Positions 26,701 to 35,093 of a stretch of 64,000 nt of DNA are shown one piece after another. A program made the position numbers and the translations under genes. The notes under the pieces are model-generated. The model ran no database searches, was not told the DNA's origin, and worked only from the letters and a program-made list of their open reading frames with translations. The stretch comes from Vibrio sinaloensis DSM 21326. GTDB taxonomy: Bacteria; Pseudomonadota; Gammaproteobacteria; Enterobacterales; Vibrionaceae. Each line of letters opens with the position of its first letter. Position 1 is the first letter of the stretch. The stretch spans positions 62,001 through 126,000 of the forward strand of contig NZ_AEVT01000117.1 of the NCBI RefSeq assembly GCF_000189275.1, written 5' to 3'.

Positions 26701-27374
26701 TTGTGCAGCTCCGCCAAACCGCCTTGCATTGTACGAACCGATAAGGTTAACGGAGCACCCGTTAAATAATTGGAGACCTCATGCAACAGCGCCGCAGGTG
26801 ATGACCAAATACGTCGCACTTCACCAGCAAGGTTTACTGGTAGAGGATAGAAATTACGTCGCCAGTAATCGGCGACAATTTGCGCTTTTAAGTGGCTCTC
26901 ATCGGTGACAAATTCATTGTTAAATCGACTGCCTGATTCGAATGCATTTTGCGTTAGCATCCGCTGGCAAAAACCATGAATGGTGTACACCGCAGCCTCA
27001 TCCATTTGTCGCTCCGCTTGCAACAATACTTCCGCCGCTTGTTTATGATCAGGCATCTCCTCCAACAGAGGAGCAATAACAGGATCGTGACTGCTGCCAC
27101 GGGAAAACGCTAACCTCGCCGCATGAATACGGGCCCGAATTCGATCGCGCAATTCTGCGGTTGCGGCTTCGGTAAACGTCACGACTAATATCTGATCCAC
27201 CGTTAACGGCGCTTGATGACGAGTTTCTGCGCTGCCGTGACCTAGCAATAAGCGTAGGTAAAGACCAGCGATGGTAAATGTCTTACCGGTACCGGCCGAT
27301 GCTTCGATTAAACGAGCCCCGTGTAGGGGAAACGTCATGGTATTTAGCGGAGTTACCACAGACGACACTGTCAT
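23754..27374 (-). CDS. recB: Exodeoxyribonuclease V beta subunit RecB
   Basis: The 3'-5' helicase and nuclease subunit of RecBCD, which processes double-strand breaks and loads RecA. The N-terminal superfamily 1 helicase has EASAGTGKTFTIAGLYL (about 24-40) and VAMIDEFQDTDPLQ (about 380-393). UvrD-like motifs follow (GDPKQAIYGFRGADIF, TIHKSKGLEYDLVFLP, LIYVALTRAVYG). The C-terminal nuclease domain holds GFIDLVFEDSGKYYVLDWKSN with the metal-binding Asp residues and the catalytic Lys. The 1206 residues are close to E. coli (1180). No ptrA gene lies between recC and recB, unlike E. coli. Confidence 0.96.
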   Translation of the reverse strand: MTVSSVVTPLNTMTFPLHGARLIEASAGTGKTFTIAGLYLRLLLGHGSAETRHQAPLTVDQILVVTFTEAATAELRDRIRARIHAARLAFSRGSSHDPVIAPLLEEMPDHKQAAEVLLQAERQMDEAAVYTIHGFCQRMLTQNAFESGSRFNNEFVTDESHLKAQIVADYWRRNFYPLPVNLAGEVRRIWSSPAALLHEVSNYLTGAPLTLSVRTMQGGLAELHKQNLAAIDALKSVWLSHQEDLLALISDSDVNKRSYSKKSLPLWLQAVSDWAASETTSYDIPEQLGKFAQNVLLEKTPKGNPPTHEVFAQIEAFLAQPISLKAPILAHAIDHCRTMLAKAKDQKQWLSFDDLLTNLSASIDGDESQLLAERIRTLYPVAMIDEFQDTDPLQYSIFSRIYLNNPECGLFMIGDPKQAIYGFRGADIFTYIKARNQVSSHFTLGTNWRSSADMVAAVNQIFQLPSSPFIYDQDIPFLAVNHSPKAEQRIWTMAGQKQPALTYWLQECEEKPLPKGEYLTAMAKATADQIQTILTAAQNGEAHFEQGEQRQAIQAGDIAVLVRTGSEGRMVKEALALQGIASVYLSNRDSVFVSSVASDVQRLLQAVLTPENDRALRACLASELFALDAGTLDKLNNDENEWESAINEFKEYRKLWLQRGVLPMLRSVISKRHIAERLLEEAGGERTLTDLMHIGELLQQATSELDSDHGLLRWLAQAISDALNGLGGSEDQIQRLESERNLVQIVTIHKSKGLEYDLVFLPFVLSYREASEAKYYDAEQDQTILDITKQDAALAQADKERLAEDLRLIYVALTRAVYGCFIGAAPLRNGRSSKEPTGVHHSAMGYLLQDGQQGGIDDLSQSIAKHVDGLDCVVCSGLPNEHNAPLVIQESEQPELSARELTQSIDRNWRITSYSGLVKQGHSHAVDEALTDLMRLDVDSSGEQEEEELLEPEKTIFTFPRGARPGTFLHSLFEEVEFTQSACSEENSEVIRHLMESEQLEEAWLPVLQSLVDTVLATPLDGQSLLLNRKQPSQRLVEMEFLLPIEVLSSPALNRVIQRHDPLSAKAGDLGFQTVQGMLKGFIDLVFEDSGKYYVLDWKSNYLGDDVSYYHGDALKAAMAEHRYDLQYQIYALALHRFLASRLPNYDYQQHFGGVYYLFLRGMDGESRHGIFSAKPSLELLDDMDRLIDGMPIDTKYNSAGQGELI

Positions 27375-27637
27375 AGAAATATTGCCCTTAGAATGTAAAG
27401 CTATGAACCTAATGTGATCCCAGCTTAAAAATGCGATTTATTAGTAAAAATCCCTTACAAGTGAGAGTTTAATGCGATCCCTCTCACAGCAGAGTCGTGC
27501 CCTAACCGCTAGTATCCGTCCCACGTGTTGAGCAGCGGATCCGCTGCAACAGACCAAACCTATCATGGTCCCTCTGACCTGTGGCCGTACAGCGAACGCC
27601 CTACACAATAATGATTTACTGGCGGCCACCTACTTTG
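27375..27637 (-). other. Structured recC-recB intergenic segment, no recognised gene
   Basis: About 260 bases between recC and recB. It contains a perfect 16-base palindrome GCAGCGGATCCGCTGC at 27532-27547 with outer TGTT/AACA arms, a 7-base inverted repeat GTGAGAG...CTCTCAC at 27461-27487, and a smaller GACCA...TGGTC repeat at 27552-27570. The half next to recC looks richer in GC than the half next to recB. A minus-strand frame exists (27441-27629), but its Arg/Cys/Ala-rich text does not look like a protein. It may be a structured RNA, a decayed repeat or a regulatory leader for recB. Confidence 0.5.
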
Positions 27638-30600
27638 CTAACTCTCATCACCAGCCTGCTTAACCATCAACCTAGGTGCTTGAATTACCCGAACAGCCAA
27701 ATGGCGAGCCTGTGTCGCTAATTCATCGCTCCAGCTCGGCCAAATTCGGGCGATGTAAGGGTTATTTCCTTCTCCCGTGACCATATAGCCGTCATTAAAC
27801 GCCGCGGCCATCTTTTTGTAAGATTTCTCTTCATCATCCGTCCACTGACCACGGGTAAACCCGGCTTCGACACAAGCTAAAGCGGTTTGCGGGAAATAAC
27901 ACAAGGGTTCGGTCATTCCTTGATAGAAGAGCGCGATCAGTTCCGCGAGTAAAGACTTGGCTTGCAGAGGATCCTCTATGCTTGGATAGACTAAATGAAC
28001 CACGCCTTCTTTTCGGTCATAGCCAATCATATGGCTGGTTTTAGCGTGTCCCATCGCTGACATCGCAAGGTGATCAATCCACACCGAGAGGTAATCTTGC
28101 GCGCGGATTCTACCGCTGCGAAAACGAATCAAGCCTGATTGATAGTACTGAGTCAGCCAACCGGTTAAATGAATCGGTTTATTGTCACCGAGCACATCGA
28201 ACTGCAGTTTGATTTCCAAATCCTCTTGACACGCCTGACATAAGAAACTCAATTTTTCGACCAGCTCTTCAGCCTGCACTCGGTTCGTTTCAAACTCGAT
28301 ATCACCAAACGCGCCAATCGGTAATTTGCCCTGTGCGCGCTGCGCGGCAACAAATCGCTCAATCACCTCTCGACTACTGCCTGGTTGGCCCGATTGTTCG
28401 GCAAGCAGTTGAGTCAGCAGCTCATCGCGCATCTGATAGCTCTCTAACCCGCCGAGGACAAAAGGTTCGTCGTCTTCCATGACCGGCAAAGGAGGCTCAA
28501 ACATCACCTTTAGGCGGCGATTGAAAAAGTACTGCACCGGCAGGCGCCAAAAGCGCTGCAGTTCGACCAAATCTAGGCCAAGAGGATAACTTGCATCACA
28601 GAGGTAGTCGCTAAGTTGACGATTAAAATCACCACTGCTTTGCCCTTGTCGATTAGCCGCAGGAAGCCACTCTTTGGCGTAGCTTGGTTGCTCAGCTAAA
28701 AACGCATTGGGACTAAATGGCACCATCGGATGATGCGTGACCAGAGCATCTAGCAAGCGATCACCCGATTCATCGCAAGCCAGCGCTTGCTGCCCTTGCA
28801 GGCAATAATTCTGGTGGCAGTACTCCATGAGCTCAGAAACCAACACCGATGGCACTCGCTCAGTATTGTCTTGAATCGAGCGGCCAACATAGCTGATATA
28901 CAAGTTTTGCTGAGCAGAGAGCATGGCTTCCAAAAACAGATAACGGTCATCGTCGCGGCGCGAACGGTCACCGGGTTTAGTCCGCCCCGTCATCAAGTCA
29001 AAACCTTCTGGCGGCATAGAGCGCGGGTAGACGCCATCATTCATCCCCAGCAAACAGACGGTTCGAAAAGGGATCGAACGCATTGGCATCAAGGTACAAA
29101 AGTTCACTTGGCCAGCAAGAAAACGTTGACTGACACGCGTACCCGACAACTTGTTGTGTAGATACTGACTGATGATAGACGGTGCTAACTCTTGCTCGAA
29201 CGCCGCATCAAGTAACTGCTCTTTCAAACCTGCCAAGGTATCGCGAATCGATTTCAGCGCCACCTCTCCTTCCAGTTCCACGGCAAAGAAATCGTCTAAC
29301 AAGTGGGTCAGCACTTCCCGCCAAGAGTCAATGGATTGAGGATGCGCCAATTGATTGCGGTAGTGCTCTATCGACTGAATAAAGTGAGCCAGTTTTCCGG
29401 CTAATTCCGCCCCCATTCCCTGAACTTCATTATACGGCGCTAACGCACCATGAATACTGTCGAACAACCCCGAAGATTCAGGCATGGCGTAACCCAAGAG
29501 CATGCGCTCGATACCAAACTGCCAAGTATTTTGTACCGTTGTTGGTAAGTCAAACTCATGACCCGTTGCTGAGTTTAGCCCCCAGCGAATGCCTGATTCC
29601 TCTACCCATTGCTTGGCTTGGATAAAGTCCTCTTCATTTAAGCCAAAGCGTTTGAGTATTGCAGGGGTTTCCAGCAATTCCAGCAACTCAGAAGCTAAGC
29701 AACGCGTATTCGGTAAATTGACCAATTGAATGAACGCATTGAGGATTGGGCTCTCTTGATCAGCGGTACGATCGGAAATTGAGTACGGGATAAAACGCTC
29801 ACCGGGCGCATTGCCAAAAACAGCCTGGATGGCTGGGCTGTAGGCATTGATATCCGCAACCATGACGATAATATCGCGTGGCTTTAAGCTCGGATCAGCG
29901 TCGAACATCGCCAATAGCTGATCGTGCAATACCTCAACCTCTCGCATCGGGCTATGGCATGCATGGAGAGACAGAGAGCGATCACCAAGGGCGACCACTT
30001 GTTTGTGGTGGCTGGACTCAAGCAACGCATCATCTTGATGCTCTTCAAGATTAAGAATATCAGCTTGCAGATGATGCAACAGACAATCACGCTCTACCTC
30101 AACAAACGCCTCGATTTCATGCGATTCCAGTTGAGACAGCAAATACATGTTATCGCGGCCTAACTTGCCCATTGAGGCAAGCAAACTGTTACCGACCACA
30201 TCGGTGTGCAGTTCATCAATCAGGTTATCCTCAACACTGCCCTTCAACTGTTGCGTTTCGCCCTCTAGCTGGGATTGGTTTTCTTTCCATACCAAGTGCT
30301 TGCGATGCTTCGCCGCGAGTCTCGCTAGGTATTTCCGATCTCGGACTTCCCCCCAATAATAACGACAAGGGTTAGTAAACATCAGATGGACATCAATGTG
30401 CTCGCCAATCGCTTTCAGTGCATCCATATAACGCGGTGGCAGTGAGGTAATACCAAACACAAACAGGCGTTTAGGCAGGTGTTCAAACTGACCGGAAAAG
30501 CTCTCCAGTGAATCAATAAAGTGTTCGTACAAATTGGCCCTGTGGTAAGGCGATTGGCCCAACGCTAGGGTGTGATCGTACAGCGCTTGCCAAAGTATCG

Positions 30601-31096
30601 GTTGCCATGGGTGTTCATCTTCTAGCTCAGCGACAGACTCTCCGGCTTCCCAAGTGGCTATCCACTCGGGGCGATATACTAAGTAACCATCGAAAATATC
30701 GGCAATTTTCTCCGACAATTGATACAGCTTACTGCTGTCGTGATCTTGGTCTAGGTAACGTTTGAGAGGTTCAAATTCGCTTTGCTCAAGCATTGCAGGC
30801 AGCAACTGCATCAACTTCCAAGTCATAGACTCTTTGTTAAATGCACTGCGTTTCGGCACATCTGGCAGGACTTCCGTAAACATATTCCAAATAAAGGTCG
30901 CCGGAAGCGGGAACTCAATGTTTGCCGCGACGCCAAACTCTTTTGCCAGTTCCATTTTAAGCCACTGGGACATACCAGGGCTCTGGACCAGAATTTGCTC
31001 AGCTTCAAATGGGTTTTCTAGCGGCTTTAAGCGCACTAGCTCAACCAGCAATGACTTTAAAACATCAACTTGATTGGAATGATAAACAGTAAACAC
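27638..31096 (-). CDS. recC: Exodeoxyribonuclease V gamma subunit RecC
   Basis: The Chi-recognition scaffold of RecBCD. The N-terminus FTVYHSNQVDVLKSLLVEL parallels E. coli RecC, and the family landmarks SPGMSQWLKMELA, FGITSLPPRYMDAL, HACHSPMREVEVLHDQLL and LGMNDGVYPRSMPPEGFDLM are present. The degenerate helicase and nuclease folds lack catalytic motifs, as expected. The 1152 residues are near the E. coli 1122. The start is GTG at 31096, and no other start gives the conserved N-terminus. It is the first gene of recC-recB-recD. Confidence 0.96.
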   Translation of the reverse strand: MFTVYHSNQVDVLKSLLVELVRLKPLENPFEAEQILVQSPGMSQWLKMELAKEFGVAANIEFPLPATFIWNMFTEVLPDVPKRSAFNKESMTWKLMQLLPAMLEQSEFEPLKRYLDQDHDSSKLYQLSEKIADIFDGYLVYRPEWIATWEAGESVAELEDEHPWQPILWQALYDHTLALGQSPYHRANLYEHFIDSLESFSGQFEHLPKRLFVFGITSLPPRYMDALKAIGEHIDVHLMFTNPCRYYWGEVRDRKYLARLAAKHRKHLVWKENQSQLEGETQQLKGSVEDNLIDELHTDVVGNSLLASMGKLGRDNMYLLSQLESHEIEAFVEVERDCLLHHLQADILNLEEHQDDALLESSHHKQVVALGDRSLSLHACHSPMREVEVLHDQLLAMFDADPSLKPRDIIVMVADINAYSPAIQAVFGNAPGERFIPYSISDRTADQESPILNAFIQLVNLPNTRCLASELLELLETPAILKRFGLNEEDFIQAKQWVEESGIRWGLNSATGHEFDLPTTVQNTWQFGIERMLLGYAMPESSGLFDSIHGALAPYNEVQGMGAELAGKLAHFIQSIEHYRNQLAHPQSIDSWREVLTHLLDDFFAVELEGEVALKSIRDTLAGLKEQLLDAAFEQELAPSIISQYLHNKLSGTRVSQRFLAGQVNFCTLMPMRSIPFRTVCLLGMNDGVYPRSMPPEGFDLMTGRTKPGDRSRRDDDRYLFLEAMLSAQQNLYISYVGRSIQDNTERVPSVLVSELMEYCHQNYCLQGQQALACDESGDRLLDALVTHHPMVPFSPNAFLAEQPSYAKEWLPAANRQGQSSGDFNRQLSDYLCDASYPLGLDLVELQRFWRLPVQYFFNRRLKVMFEPPLPVMEDDEPFVLGGLESYQMRDELLTQLLAEQSGQPGSSREVIERFVAAQRAQGKLPIGAFGDIEFETNRVQAEELVEKLSFLCQACQEDLEIKLQFDVLGDNKPIHLTGWLTQYYQSGLIRFRSGRIRAQDYLSVWIDHLAMSAMGHAKTSHMIGYDRKEGVVHLVYPSIEDPLQAKSLLAELIALFYQGMTEPLCYFPQTALACVEAGFTRGQWTDDEEKSYKKMAAAFNDGYMVTGEGNNPYIARIWPSWSDELATQARHLAVRVIQAPRLMVKQAGDES

Positions 31097-31195
31097 AATG
31101 TACTCACACTAACCTTGCCTTTATTAGGCTTGAGACTAGCACAAGCAGGGGCGTTAGCAGAGTACTATAAGCGTATGATTTGGCTCGAATCAAAA

Positions 31196-31230
31196 TACCC
31201 GCTCACGCCTTAATCAGACTTGAGCGGGTA
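31196..31230 (-). terminator. Terminator after the glycerol-type ABC operon
   Basis: Perfect 10-base arms TACCCGCTCA and TGAGCGGGTA around a 15-base loop. On the minus strand it is followed by TTTTGATT. It lies 38 bases beyond the glpV-like stop. Confidence 0.7.
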
Positions 31231-31267
31231 ATCATTACTCATAGGCTATCTATTGATAGCTTATTGA

Positions 31268-32986
31268 TTATTGAGCAATCAGATCTTTGTAGGCGATCGT
31301 TTTGCCTTGTGGCTTCTCATTCGCCAGTTTCGCTTTAGGCGCTCCCGGTTGAGATAACCAGTACTCGCGGTCTTTCTTCGGATTCAACTGCGGACCACAT
31401 TCACCTTGTGCACCACTACGCTCTAAACGTTGCAGTACTCGGTCTTGTGCTTTCGCTAGCCCATCCAAAGCTTCTTGAGGTGTTTTCTCACCGCTTGCCG
31501 CCTCAGACACGTATTGCCACCAAAGCTGAGCTAGCTTCGGATAATCTGGCACATTGGTACCTGTTGGGGTCCACTGCTTACGTGCATCGCTACGGTAGAA
31601 TTCAACCAAGCCACCCAACTTCGGTGCCATATCCGTCATCGCTTGAGAGTTAATATCAGACTCACGAATTGGCGTTAAACCAACCATTGTCTTCTTCAAA
31701 CTTACCGACTTAGACACCACGAACTGAGCGTACAGCCATGCCGCTTGACGACGATCGAGCGGAGTACTGTTTAGGAATGTCCATGAACCGGCATCTTGAT
31801 AACCTAGCTTCATGCCATCTTCCCAGTATGGACCACGTGGCGAAGGTGCCATGCGCCATTTTGGCGTGCCATCTTCATTCACTACCGGCAACCCAGGCTT
31901 AGTCATGTCAGCGGTGAAAGCAGTGTACCAGAAGATTTGCTGAGCAATCGAGCCTTGTGCTGGGACAGGGCCAGCTTCACCAAAGGTCATACCTTGAGCT
32001 TCCGGTGGCGCGTACTGCTTAAGCCAATCAACATATTTAGTTGTCGCGTAAACGGCTGCAGGACCATTCGTCGCACCGCCGCGTGTGACATCAGAACCTA
32101 CTGGCTTACAGCCTTCAATTCTAATCCCCCACTCATCAACAGGTAGACCGTTTGGAATGCCTTTGTCACCCGCACCCGCCATTGAGAACCACGAGTCGGT
32201 AAAACGCCAACCTAGTGAAGGATCTTTCTTACCGTAGTCCATGTGACCATAAACCGGCTCACCATCAATGGTTTTCACTTTATCAGTAAAGAATTCCGCT
32301 ATGTCTTCATAAGCCGACCAGTTCAATGGCACACCAAGTTCATAACCGTACTCTTTTTTGAACTTAGCTTTAAGATCTTCACGTTCAAACCAGTCTGCAC
32401 GGAACCAATAAAGGTTAGCGAACTGCTGATCAGGTAGCTGGTAAATTTTACCATCAGGGCCAGTGGTAAAATCTAGGCCAATAAAATCAGGCAGATCTAA
32501 GTATGGGTTGGTTACGCTTTTGCCTTCACCTTCGATGAAATCTGAAATAGGGACAACTTTACCGTAGCGAAAGTGAGTACCAATTAGGTCTGAGTCATTG
32601 ATGTAACCATCATAGATGTTACGTCCTGTTTGCATCTGAGTTTGCAGTTTTTCGACCACATCACCCTCTTGAATCAGATCGTGATTGACCTTAATACCGG
32701 TGATCTCATAGAAAGCCTGCGCCAACACCTTAGCTTCGTACTCGTGCGTAGTGATCGTCTCAGAAGCAACATTGATTTCCATACCTTTGAAAGGCTTAGC
32801 AGCATCGATAAACCACTGCATCTCTTTTGCCTGCTCATCTGCAGTCAAGGTTGATGGGGTAAATTCTTCGCTCATCCATTTCTTTGCCGCTGCCATGTCA
32901 GCTAAAGCTGCTGGTGAGATAGCCGCAAGCGCAAACGACAGCGCTAGGCTACGTGCTAAGAAAGACTTTTTGATATCCTTTTTCAT
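31268..32986 (-). CDS. glpV: ABC transporter substrate-binding protein, GlpV-like
   Basis: The periplasmic binding protein of the ABC importer encoded upstream. The signal peptide is at residues 1-29 (ending SPAALA), and the 572-residue size is larger than most sugar-binding proteins but matches this group. Recognisable stretches are VASETITTHEYEAKVLAQAF, INDSDLIGTHFRYG, DGKIYQLPDQQFANLYWFRA and GAGDKGIPNGLPVDEWGI. I chose the ATG at 32986, preceded by GGAG, over an upstream frame extension without a signal sequence. It is last in a six-gene operon whose order equals rhizobial glpSTPQUV, so glycerol is the best substrate guess. That is inference from order and family. Confidence 0.8.
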   Translation of the reverse strand: MKKDIKKSFLARSLALSFALAAISPAALADMAAAKKWMSEEFTPSTLTADEQAKEMQWFIDAAKPFKGMEINVASETITTHEYEAKVLAQAFYEITGIKVNHDLIQEGDVVEKLQTQMQTGRNIYDGYINDSDLIGTHFRYGKVVPISDFIEGEGKSVTNPYLDLPDFIGLDFTTGPDGKIYQLPDQQFANLYWFRADWFEREDLKAKFKKEYGYELGVPLNWSAYEDIAEFFTDKVKTIDGEPVYGHMDYGKKDPSLGWRFTDSWFSMAGAGDKGIPNGLPVDEWGIRIEGCKPVGSDVTRGGATNGPAAVYATTKYVDWLKQYAPPEAQGMTFGEAGPVPAQGSIAQQIFWYTAFTADMTKPGLPVVNEDGTPKWRMAPSPRGPYWEDGMKLGYQDAGSWTFLNSTPLDRRQAAWLYAQFVVSKSVSLKKTMVGLTPIRESDINSQAMTDMAPKLGGLVEFYRSDARKQWTPTGTNVPDYPKLAQLWWQYVSEAASGEKTPQEALDGLAKAQDRVLQRLERSGAQGECGPQLNPKKDREYWLSQPGAPKAKLANEKPQGKTIAYKDLIAQ

Positions 32987-33109
32987 TATTGTGTGACTCC
33001 AATTGTGAGTATTCTCGTTTCTTACGTTATTGATAACGCCCACTGCCATTGCTTCACGTAAACTTTGCTACCTGCAAACGGCAGTGGACACGTGCTCATT
33101 CAGTTGTAT

Positions 33110-33382
33110 TTATCCCCATTTCAAAACCGTACTTAGCCAAATCACTGAAAGAGTGAAAGGCACCCAAATCGACAGCTCAGTCAATCCTACAAACCCTAAG
33201 TGGATAAAGGCTGAGCTCAATAAACCAATAAACAAGCGATCGCCGCGCGTCGTTGTAATTGGCAGAAACCCTTTACGCTCAATACATGGCGTACGAATCT
33301 CTAAAATCGTCATAGTGATCAATATCAACGCGATACCTGAAAAGAACAGCGCTGAGGGTGTCGTCCATGCCATCCAAGCCAT
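33110..33382 (-). CDS. glpU: Small membrane protein, GlpU-like (DUF2160)
   Basis: A 90-residue protein with two or three predicted membrane helices: about 3-28 (MTTPSALFFSGIALILIT-like region) and the C-terminal half (RLFIGLLSSAFIHLGFVGL, SIWVPFTLSVIWLSTV). A short loop with a Cys and charged residues joins them. It resembles the DUF2160 proteins found between the permease and binding-protein genes of glycerol ABC operons. Its job in the transporter is not known to me; an accessory role in complex stability is only a guess. It starts 12 bases after the glpQ-like stop. Confidence 0.74.
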   Translation of the reverse strand: MAWMAWTTPSALFFSGIALILITMTILEIRTPCIERKGFLPITTTRGDRLFIGLLSSAFIHLGFVGLTELSIWVPFTLSVIWLSTVLKWG

Positions 33383-33394
33383 GATGTAATCTCC

Positions 33395-34219
33395 TTAAAC
33401 TCGACCAAGCGCGAAGCCTTTCGCGACATGGTTTCTGACAAACCAAATAACTAAAATGCCTGGCAAAATAGTTAACACACCGGCTGCAGCCAGCACGCCC
33501 CAATCAATGCCGGAAGCACTCACGGTACGTGTCATGACCGCAGAAATCGGTTTGGCGTCGATGGATGTCAGCGTTCGCGCGAGCAATAGCTCGACCCAGC
33601 TGAACATGAAGCAGAAAAAAGCCGAGACCCCAATCCCCGAACGGATCATCGGCAAAAAGATTTTCACGAAGAACTTTGGAAAGCTGTAACCGTCGATGTA
33701 AGCCGTTTCGTCAATCTCACGTGGCACACTCGACATGAAGCCTTCTAGAATCCAAACCGCCAGTGGTACATTGAACAAACAATGAGCCAGCGCAACCGCG
33801 ATATGGGTGTCAAACAAGCCCACAGACGAATAGAGCTGGAAGAATGGCAGTAGGAATACCGCAGGCGGCGCCATACGGTTAGTCAACAGCCAGAAGAACA
33901 GGTGCTTATCACCGACAAACTTGAAGCGCGAGAACGCATAAGCTGCAGGTAGTGCCACTGTCAGGGTGATCACCATGTTCATCACCACATAGATGATGGA
34001 GTTGACGTAACCCATGTACCAACTCGAATCAGAAAAGATGGTTTGGTAGTTTTTAAACGTCCAGTTTTCAGGGAAGAAGCTCAGACTGCCTAAGATTTCC
34101 TGATTCTCTTTGAAGGACATATTCAGCAACCAGTAAATTGGCAGCATCAAACAGATAATGTAGAACGCAAGACCAACAATTTGGCTGTAACGCGTGTATT
34201 TTGATTTTGTCATCGCCAT
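33395..34219 (-). CDS. glpQ: ABC transporter permease, GlpQ-like
   Basis: One of two MalFG-type membrane subunits. Six membrane segments are predicted, and the EAA loop that contacts the ATPase is EIDETAYIDGYSFPKFFVKI followed by FLPMI. The start chosen is ATG 34219 (274 residues), preceded by AAGGAAA. The frame is open further up and would overlap glpP, but it lacks a better ribosome-binding site. The protein resembles the MalG side of sugar importers. Position and pairing with the GlpP-like subunit support the assignment. Confidence 0.82.
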   Translation of the reverse strand: MAMTKSKYTRYSQIVGLAFYIICLMLPIYWLLNMSFKENQEILGSLSFFPENWTFKNYQTIFSDSSWYMGYVNSIIYVVMNMVITLTVALPAAYAFSRFKFVGDKHLFFWLLTNRMAPPAVFLLPFFQLYSSVGLFDTHIAVALAHCLFNVPLAVWILEGFMSSVPREIDETAYIDGYSFPKFFVKIFLPMIRSGIGVSAFFCFMFSWVELLLARTLTSIDAKPISAVMTRTVSASGIDWGVLAAAGVLTILPGILVIWFVRNHVAKGFALGRV

Positions 34220-34229
34220 GATGGTTTCC

Positions 34230-35093
34230 TTACTTGTTTTCACCATGGGTCATTGCGGTGTAGAACGCCCAACTGACCAACAGAATGATTAAGAAGTAGA
34301 TAATTGAGAATGCCGCCGCAGGGCCAATATCGAACTGACCGACCGCCATCTTAGTCAGCGTTTGACTCAAGAAAGTTGTCGAGTTACCCGGACCACCACC
34401 CGTCAGAACGAAGGGTTCGGTGTAAATCATAAAGCTGTCCATAAAGCGGATGAGAATACCAATCAGCAATACGCTCTTGAGCTTAGGCAGTTGGATGTAG
34501 CGAATGATTGACCAAGTCGATGCGCGGTCAATGTTGGCAGCTTGGTAGTAGGCATCAGGAATGGCACGCAAACCTGAGTAACACAGCAAAGCAATCAATG
34601 AAGTCCAGTGCCAAACATCCATTAGAATCACGGTGAGCCATGCATCCATGGGGTTACCAGCGTAGTTGTAATCGATACCTAAACCGTTTAACGCCCAACC
34701 GAACAAGCCGATATCCGCACGCCCAAAAATTTGCCAAATGGTGCCGACCACATTGAGTGGGATCAGCAGTGGAATAGCGAGCACAATCAGACAGAACGCA
34801 GACCATCTCCCTTTGGTTGGCATCGTCAGCGCCACGATGATGCCCAGTGGCACTTCAATCAATAAGATGGTGAAGGTAAAGCCAAACTGACGCAGTAAAG
34901 CACCATGTAACCGATCATCATTGAGAATCTCTCGATACCATTCGGTCCCCACAAAGTAGGCCGTATTAGCATCAAAGATATCTTGCAGTGAGTAGTTCAC
35001 CACCGTCATTAAAGGCACGATGGCACTGAATGCCACCAGCAGGAACACAGGTAGGACTAGAAACCATGCCTTGTTGTTAATCACCTTATCCAT
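34230..35093 (-). CDS. glpP: ABC transporter permease, GlpP-like
   Basis: The second membrane subunit, resembling the MalF or UgpA side. The 287 residues have about six helices, beginning at 9-31, and an EAA-type loop AIPDAYYQAANIDRASTWSI followed by IRYIQLPKLK. The ATG overlaps the previous stop by one base (TAATG), which indicates translational coupling to glpT. The ending overlaps a possible upstream start of glpQ. Confidence 0.83.
   Translation of the reverse strand: MDKVINNKAWFLVLPVFLLVAFSAIVPLMTVVNYSLQDIFDANTAYFVGTEWYREILNDDRLHGALLRQFGFTFTILLIEVPLGIIVALTMPTKGRWSAFCLIVLAIPLLIPLNVVGTIWQIFGRADIGLFGWALNGLGIDYNYAGNPMDAWLTVILMDVWHWTSLIALLCYSGLRAIPDAYYQAANIDRASTWSIIRYIQLPKLKSVLLIGILIRFMDSFMIYTEPFVLTGGGPGNSTTFLSQTLTKMAVGQFDIGPAAAFSIIYFLIILLVSWAFYTAMTHGENK

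Noticed and set aside
27441..27629. Minus-strand frame of 62 codons between recC and recB
   Set aside because: The Arg-, Cys- and Ala-rich composition and overlap with several hairpins argue against coding.
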